NCBI GenBank assembly: GCA_023413555.1
Contig: JAEZPG010000081.1
Span: 1 to 35,726, forward strand
Direction: 5' to 3'
Length of the DNA stretch: 35,726 bases
From: Bacillota bacterium
Lineage (GTDB): Bacteria; Bacillota; Clostridia; Lachnospirales; Lachnospiraceae
The notes below the pieces were generated by a model. It was given only the letters and a program-made list of their open reading frames with translations. It had not been told where the DNA came from and did no database searches. The position numbers were made by a program, and so were the translations under genes. Positions 30,983 to 35,726 of the stretch are shown here, piece after piece; the first letter of the stretch is position 1, and every line of letters starts with the position of its first letter.

Positions 30983-32485
30983 TTATTCAATAATTGCTGT
31001 AATAAATCTATTAAATCCTTCCATTCCAGCTTCATCTCTCTTGTATACACCAGCATCCTCCAATACCCTTACATATGCCTTGCCGATCTCATCCTGTAGA
31101 ATAGCTGTAAGGTTACTCTCATTTACATTATTATACTGTGGCAGGAACTTATTCACCCAGTCCACATGCTTTGATATATCTTTAATTCCAGCAATATCTC
31201 TTCCATCTAGAATGGCTTTCTTTAATTGTTCCATCTCATTCTTTAGTCTAGATGGTAGAACCGCAAGCCCCATTACTTCTATAAGCCCAATATTCTCCTT
31301 CTTAATATGGTGAAGATTACTGTGAGGATGAAATACACCAAGAGGATGCTCATCCGTAGTAATATTATTACGAAGTACAAGATCTATCTGATAATTATCT
31401 CCCGATTTTCTGGCTATTGGTGTAATAGTATTATGAAGAGCTTCTCCTGTTTTTGCAAAAATGAAACATGACTTATCTGAATACACCCTCCATATGTCCA
31501 GAATTCTAGTACTTAGTGTAATTAATTTGTCCACATTAGGAGAGCTTAGTCGGATCACGGACAATGGCCATTTTACAACACCTGCTTTGACCTCCTCATA
31601 CCCTTTAACGTAAAATTCCTTCTCAACAGGTGCATTCTCCATAGGAAAATGATAATTTCCTCCCTGAAAATGCTCATGGGTTAAGATGGAACCACCTACA
31701 ATCGGAAGATCTGCATTAGAACCTATCGTATAATGAGGAAACTGTTTTACAAAATCAAATAGCTTTACAAAAGTAGTATGATCAATAACCATTGGAACAT
31801 GTTTGGAGTTGAACACGATACAGTGTTCATTATAATAAACATATGGAGAATATTGAAGATACCACTTCTCTTCATTTAAGGTAACAGGAATGATTCTATG
31901 ATTATTTCTGGCTGGATGATTCAGATTTCCTGCATATCCCTCGTTCTCCTTACAAAGAAGGCATTTTGGATAACTACTCTGTGTCATAAGTCTGGCCGCT
32001 GCAATCGCTTTTGGATCCTTCTCTGGTTTAGATAGGTTAATGGTAATGTCTATATCTCCATAGGCTGTGGCACTTTTCCATTTCAAATCTTGACCAATTC
32101 GGTATCGTCTGATGTAGTCACTGTCCATACTGAGTTTATAGTAATAATCGGTTGCAGTTTTAGGAGATTGTTGATATTTTTCATAGAATTTTCTCTGAAT
32201 GACAGAGGGACGACTGATTAAGGTTCCCATAATCTTGGTAGCGAATAAATCTCGATAGGTGGTAGTATTGTCATCTATTAATTTATTTTCCAATGCATAA
32301 TCTAACATTTTCGATAAGATATCCTCCAAATCCTCCACTGAAGTCTTAGGGATATCTTCTTCTGTATAACTGTCGATATGAAAAAGTTCCAGTAAACGGT
32401 TTGTGATATAAAAGGAATCCACCTCTTCTATAATTCCTGTTTGAATTCCATATTGTACTAATCTGCTAATCTGCTTGTCTATCAT
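30983..32485 (-). CDS. galT: Galactose-1-phosphate uridylyltransferase, class II GalT
   Basis: GalT exchanges UMP between UDP-glucose and galactose-1-phosphate in the Leloir pathway. The 500-residue length and sequence are those of the Firmicute class II form, not the roughly 350-residue class I. The blocks PARNNHRIIPV (191-201) and SILTHEHFQGGNYHF (266-280) are characteristic; the active-site His lies in HEHFQ, where class I has HPHGQ. Cys175 and Cys178 (CLLC) may bind a metal. It lies 36 nt after galK on the same strand. No epimerase gene is present in the window. AGAGAGG precedes ATG 32485. Confidence 0.95.
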   Translation of the reverse strand: MIDKQISRLVQYGIQTGIIEEVDSFYITNRLLELFHIDSYTEEDIPKTSVEDLEDILSKMLDYALENKLIDDNTTTYRDLFATKIMGTLISRPSVIQRKFYEKYQQSPKTATDYYYKLSMDSDYIRRYRIGQDLKWKSATAYGDIDITINLSKPEKDPKAIAAARLMTQSSYPKCLLCKENEGYAGNLNHPARNNHRIIPVTLNEEKWYLQYSPYVYYNEHCIVFNSKHVPMVIDHTTFVKLFDFVKQFPHYTIGSNADLPIVGGSILTHEHFQGGNYHFPMENAPVEKEFYVKGYEEVKAGVVKWPLSVIRLSSPNVDKLITLSTRILDIWRVYSDKSCFIFAKTGEALHNTITPIARKSGDNYQIDLVLRNNITTDEHPLGVFHPHSNLHHIKKENIGLIEVMGLAVLPSRLKNEMEQLKKAILDGRDIAGIKDISKHVDWVNKFLPQYNNVNESNLTAILQDEIGKAYVRVLEDAGVYKRDEAGMEGFNRFITAIIE

Positions 32486-32521
32486 AATGTCATCCTCTCT
32501 TCATCAGTAGTATACCATTGC

Positions 32522-33805
32522 TTATTCAATTACTTTACAACCACCAAATTTCCTAACTTTAAGTACAGTACAAGAATCCTTACCAAATACTTTCTCAATA
32601 AAATGTTTATACTCATATACCAGGTCATTTTTAATAAAACACTGAATGGTACCAGCAAACCCCCCTCCATGAATTCTGCATACCCCGTTATCTCCTAAAA
32701 ATTCTTCGCTTAATGCAAGGGCTACTGACACGTTCTGATGCTCTACGTCCCTGTTTATATAAACGTTTTGAAGATACTTAAAGGATGAATTACCAGATTT
32801 ACGGATTACTTCCAAAAAGTCTTCAAATCGATCTTCCTGTAACGCTTTGACTGCTGACTGCACATGTTTCTCTTCCTTATAAAAATGAAGGGTGCGAAGC
32901 ACGGCTCGATCACTTAAATGGGTTCTAATCTCTGGTATCTTCTGTATAATGTTCGCTTCCTCTACCTCACGTAATACCTGACAACCCATATATGCTGCCA
33001 CAGACTTCATTTCCTCAGGTATCATTCCATAATCCCTGGTTAAGTCTACGTGGGAACCCTTAGTATCTACAATACAAAGGCTGTAATTATATTTATCAAA
33101 ATCAATCTCTATCCTATTCACAATTGGATTTTCAAACTCCTTAAAATCAATGTGGATTAAGCTTCCTACGGAGCAAGCCATCTGATCCATAAGGCCGCAA
33201 GGCTTTCTAAAATAGACATTTTCTGCATATTGAGCAACTTGCGCCAACTTCACAGGGCTAATCATCATATCGTTAAATAGGCCGGATATTACAGTTCCTA
33301 TTAGGACTTCAAAAGCAGCAGAGGAAGAGAGCCCCGCTCCAATCAGCACATCACTAGTGGTATAAAGATTAAACCCTTCCACTCTATATCCTGATTTCTT
33401 TAAGTAAAATAAAACACCTTTCACAAGGCTGATAGAGGTTTCTTTTTCCTCTTCCCTATATGTAAGGTCCTCAATATTAACCTCAAATAACTCATAGTTC
33501 TTAGACTTTATCCGTACAATCTGCTCCTGATTCTTACTTACAATCGCAATGGAATCAAGATTAATGGAAGTCGCTAAAACCATGCCATGCTGATGGTCCG
33601 TATGATTGCCGCAGACCTCGCTTCGTCCTGGAGTACTATAGACTTCAACCATATTCTTGCCAAAATACTTTTGAAATTCTTTCACAGCTTCTACATAACG
33701 TGCCCTCTGGTATTCTAGTAAATGACTGTCTACGTAAATGCTCTGTAACTGTACATCATAAGCTTTACTTTCTAATTTGCCCACTAATTCCTTTGAATTT
33801 ATCAT
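32522..33805 (-). CDS. galK: Galactokinase
   Basis: GalK phosphorylates galactose at C1 with ATP. The 427-residue GHMP kinase has the galactokinase signature GRSEVCGNHTDHQHG (60-74), the ATP loop GAGLSSSAA (156-164), the catalytic Asp207 in CGLMDQ and the third motif CRIHGGGFAGT (376-386). It has an N-terminal extension of about 35 residues compared with Escherichia coli GalK, as is common in Clostridia. It is the first gene of the galK-galT operon, divergent from a LacI-family regulator, with AGGAGG ahead of ATG 33805. Confidence 0.96.
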   Translation of the reverse strand: MINSKELVGKLESKAYDVQLQSIYVDSHLLEYQRARYVEAVKEFQKYFGKNMVEVYSTPGRSEVCGNHTDHQHGMVLATSINLDSIAIVSKNQEQIVRIKSKNYELFEVNIEDLTYREEEKETSISLVKGVLFYLKKSGYRVEGFNLYTTSDVLIGAGLSSSAAFEVLIGTVISGLFNDMMISPVKLAQVAQYAENVYFRKPCGLMDQMACSVGSLIHIDFKEFENPIVNRIEIDFDKYNYSLCIVDTKGSHVDLTRDYGMIPEEMKSVAAYMGCQVLREVEEANIIQKIPEIRTHLSDRAVLRTLHFYKEEKHVQSAVKALQEDRFEDFLEVIRKSGNSSFKYLQNVYINRDVEHQNVSVALALSEEFLGDNGVCRIHGGGFAGTIQCFIKNDLVYEYKHFIEKVFGKDSCTVLKVRKFGGCKVIE

Positions 33806-33838
33806 TTAAGCCTCCTGTATCCGGTATATTTTAAGTAA

Positions 33839-33867
33839 AGTATAGTTTCTTTTTACTAATAAGTCAA
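33839..33867 (-). promoter_or_regulatory. Promoter of the galK-galT operon
   Basis: On the minus strand TTGACT (33862-33867) and TATACT (33839-33844) are separated by exactly 17 bp, close to consensus, 33 nt upstream of galK. Confidence 0.85.
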
Positions 33868-33916
33868 CTTGTTTTAGTAAATATATTTAAATGATTTTAC
33901 TTGCTTTTTTACTAAA
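33852..33916. promoter_or_regulatory. TTTASTAAA operator repeats between galK and the lacI-family gene
   Basis: Three short near-palindromes lie in the divergent region: TTTACTAAT (33852-33860), TTTAGTAAA (33873-33881) and TTTACTAAA (33908-33916). The first two are 21 bp apart, centre to centre. The first lies inside the galK promoter spacer, the second just upstream of its -35, and the third near the start region of the regulator gene. This is a plausible set of operators for the divergently encoded LacI-family repressor, though it lacks the usual central CG. Confidence 0.5.
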
Positions 33917-33967
33917 CTTTTTTTATTATTAGTACTATGATATGTTATTATCTATGGAGGGAATACC

Positions 33968-34966
33968 ATGGCAACTATAAAGAATATAGCAATTCAGGCA
34001 GGGGTATCCGTTGCGACTGTCTCAAGAATACTAAATAATGATACTACGCTAAGCACTTCCCTAGAAACAAAACAGCGTGTATTAAAAGCAGCAAAAGACT
34101 TGAATTATGTGAAAAAGCAGAGAAAGTCTTCGGAAAAAGACGGACTAACTATAGGGATCTTACAGTGGTTTTCCTCTCAACAGGAGCTTGAGGATAACTA
34201 CTATCTGTTAATCAGACAGGGTATTGAGGACTATTGCTCGAAAAATAGAATAAATGTTAGACGTACCTTCAAATCTGATAGGAACTATCTAGACTCTTTA
34301 AAAGGGACAGATGGGGTGGTCTGTGTAGGTAAATTCAGCAATGCAGAAATTGTGATGCTAGAGAAGTTTTCGGACAATATAATATTTTTAGACATGCCCG
34401 TAGAAAACAAGGCCATTACTACAATAACCTTAGATTTTCAACAAGCGGTAAACGATGCACTGTCTTATTTATGTGAGCTAGGGCATAAGAAAATTGGATT
34501 TTTATGTGGAAAAGAATATTTAGAAGATGGTACTCTATACCCTGACCAACGTCCAAAATTATTTAAAGAATTCTGTAAGTGTAAGAATGTGGAATATGAA
34601 GGATATATGGTTGAAGGAGAATTTCTAGTAGAATCCGGCTACTGTATGATGATGGAGTTAATTAATAGAGGTAGCGTTCCAACAGCCATCTTTGCTGCTA
34701 GCGATCCTATTGCCATTGGGGCAATGAAGGCACTACAAGACAACGGTTACAATATTCCGGAGGACATCTCAATCATAGGCTTTGACAATTCCAATGTGAC
34801 AAGCTATACCAATCCCCCACTGACTACCATGGATGCCCCTGTCTATTCTATGGGGATGTATGGTGCCTCTATCATCCATAGCATGACAAAGGCGGGACTG
34901 CCAACTCCAATGAAGATTATTCTTCCTTGCAGTTTAGTAAAAAGGGAATCTTGTAAGAAATTGTAG
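33968..34966 (+). CDS. LacI/GalR-family repressor, likely regulator of galK-galT
   Basis: The 332-residue protein begins with the LacI helix-turn-helix ATIKNIAIQAGVSVATVSRI, followed by the hinge-helix region and an effector domain. That domain contains ELGHKKIGFLCG, FAASDPIAIGAMKALQDNGY and EDISIIGFDNSNVTSYTNPP, all family blocks. The length is standard. It is divergent from galK and is inferred to sense galactose or a derivative and to bind the TTTASTAAA repeats. ATGGAGG precedes ATG 33968. The stop is TAG 34964-34966. Confidence 0.93.
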   Translation: MATIKNIAIQAGVSVATVSRILNNDTTLSTSLETKQRVLKAAKDLNYVKKQRKSSEKDGLTIGILQWFSSQQELEDNYYLLIRQGIEDYCSKNRINVRRTFKSDRNYLDSLKGTDGVVCVGKFSNAEIVMLEKFSDNIIFLDMPVENKAITTITLDFQQAVNDALSYLCELGHKKIGFLCGKEYLEDGTLYPDQRPKLFKEFCKCKNVEYEGYMVEGEFLVESGYCMMMELINRGSVPTAIFAASDPIAIGAMKALQDNGYNIPEDISIIGFDNSNVTSYTNPPLTTMDAPVYSMGMYGASIIHSMTKAGLPTPMKIILPCSLVKRESCKKL

Positions 34967-35224
34967 TTTGTTGATGGATTAACATTAGATAATGTTGGTA
35001 GATTACCAGGAGCAAAACCACTTCATGAGTTATCATATATTCATGATTACTATAATACAGTCTTAATACTCTTTAGAATTTTCTGCTTTATTTATCATTT
35101 TCTATAAGTATAGTATAGATATTTGTAGGACTACAAAATCCATGATTTATCTCTATATAAGCGATTTATACATCTGTTTCATACTCGTTAGAAAGAAGAT
35201 ATAATTGAAGGACCAATCAAAAAT
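34967..35224 (+). other. Gene-free stretch with short open frame after the lacI-family stop
   Basis: The frame of the repressor stays open after its stop codon to 35107, encoding DNVGRLPGAKPLHELSYIHD and a hydrophobic end, without a start or ribosome site. It looks like residual coding DNA. Nothing else is recognisable before 35225. Confidence 0.3.
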
Positions 35225-35259
35225 AAGAATACTCATTCTAGCAGCTTGTATTCTTCTTT
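35225..35259 (+). terminator. Possible hairpin terminator
   Basis: AAGAATAC (35225-35232) pairs with GTATTCTT (35248-35255), followed by CTTTT. The loop is 15 nt long, so the strength is uncertain. Confidence 0.35.
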
Positions 35260-35276
35260 TAGTGGAAAAATGTTAG

Positions 35277-35468
35277 TATAATTCTTATTTTCTTACTTAC
35301 AGATTTAATGAGAATAATGTGATACGAATAAATGTCAGTGGTAATAGTGAAAAAGATATATACGATATAGGTACTATCAAAAAAATAAAAAGCTTATATG
35401 ATAAGATGGAAGTTGAGAGCAAAATAGATACCTACCAAGAAGTCCCTGTACTGAAGACAATATACTAA
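35277..35468 (+). pseudogene. Short coding remnant without a start
   Basis: An open frame ending at TAA 35466-35468 encodes about 63 residues, including IRINVSGNSEKDIYDIGTIK and KIKSLYDKMEVES. The composition looks like real protein, but there is no ATG or ribosome site and a stop (35274-35276) cuts it upstream. I cannot assign a family. Confidence 0.3.
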
Positions 35469-35600
35469 CAATGGCGTTAAGCATTGAAGATTGCATAAGA
35501 ATTGAAGACTTTAGTTACCTCTTTATCACCAGAGATCATATCTAGCAAATGATTAGTTATATGTAACAAGATTTTACTCGGATATAGAGTAATATCCTGC

Positions 35601-35631
35601 AAAAAAAGAACCATCATTTCTGATGATTCTT
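35601..35631 (-). terminator. Terminator of the rRNA operon
   Basis: On the minus strand AAGAA-CATCA-type arms (35606-35616 with 35621-35631, one mismatch) close a 4-nt loop and are followed by a run of seven T. It lies about 45 nt past the 23S 3' end. Confidence 0.8.
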
Positions 35632-35676
35632 CTCACTTCATATCTTCAAAACTACACATTGTATCATCCATCATTT

Positions 35677-35726
35677 TTGATTAAGCCCTCGACCTATTAG
35701 TAACAATCAGCTACATATGTTGCCAT
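35677..35726 (-). rRNA. 23S rRNA, 3' end (partial)
   Basis: The minus strand reads ...TGTTACTAATAGGTCGAGGG CTTAATC, the universally conserved 3' terminus of bacterial 23S rRNA (compare ACTAATAGACCGAGGGCTTAACC). The gene runs off the right edge of the window. The exact 3' end is placed by analogy with the 5'/3' terminal pairing and may be off by a few bases. Confidence 0.9.

Overview
The window is AT-rich DNA with strong AGGAGG-type ribosome binding sites and one-base or four-base gene overlaps. Together with its gene families (agr-type quorum sensing, a BceAB/FtsX peptide-antibiotic module, class II GalT, DUF4474, single-ORF larC) this suggests a Clostridia-class Firmicute, most likely a Lachnospiraceae or 'Lachnoclostridium'-type organism. 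The species call is inference.

Layout. (1) 1-4840: the 3' end of a LacI-family regulator and its terminator, then a plus-strand operon of two small unknown membrane proteins, larE, larB, larC and a TPR protein. This is a nickel-pincer-nucleotide (NPN) cofactor operon, but it has no larA-type racemase in the window. (2) 4841-5594: decayed mobile-element material, namely an SH3b-domain fragment and the C-terminal end of a tyrosine recombinase, beside a tRNA-Leu(AAG) gene. (3) 5955-9778: an agr-like quorum-sensing locus split into two divergent operons. One side carries agrB, agrD and a protein that looks like an ABC ATPase stripped of its catalytic motifs. The other carries agrC and agrA. A 21-bp-period direct repeat of LytTR type sits between them. 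(4) 9794-13164: isochorismatase-family hydrolase with an HxlR regulator, tRNA-Asn(GTT), a metallophosphoesterase and a DUF4474 protein.

(5) 13150-24496: a long, tightly packed minus-strand run. Read in transcription order it is an ABC-2 exporter (ATPase, two permeases), a NarL-type two-component system, two EamA/DMT transporters, a BceRS-type two-component system and a BceAB-type ABC transporter. (6) 24550-29937: a third two-component/ABC module, with an OmpR-family regulator, an HK, a MacB-type ATPase and a 921-residue FtsX-type permease. (7) 30333-34966: a small two-TM protein, then galK-galT (minus strand) divergent from a LacI-family regulator (plus strand). (8) 34967-35726: gene-poor DNA with coding remnants, ending in the 3' end of a 23S rRNA on the minus strand. 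That rRNA is followed directly by a terminator with no 5S gene between them.

How it fits together. Four two-component systems and three ABC exporters lie within about 24 kb, and most belong to families that sense or move peptides across the envelope. In both the BceRS/BceAB-type and the VanRS-like/FtsX-type modules, candidate response-regulator operator repeats lie across the HK stop codon just ahead of the ABC ATPase gene. This suggests each exporter has its own inducible promoter inside the operon. The most novel-looking parts are the pseudo-ATPase in the agr operon and the two membrane proteins leading the lar operon.
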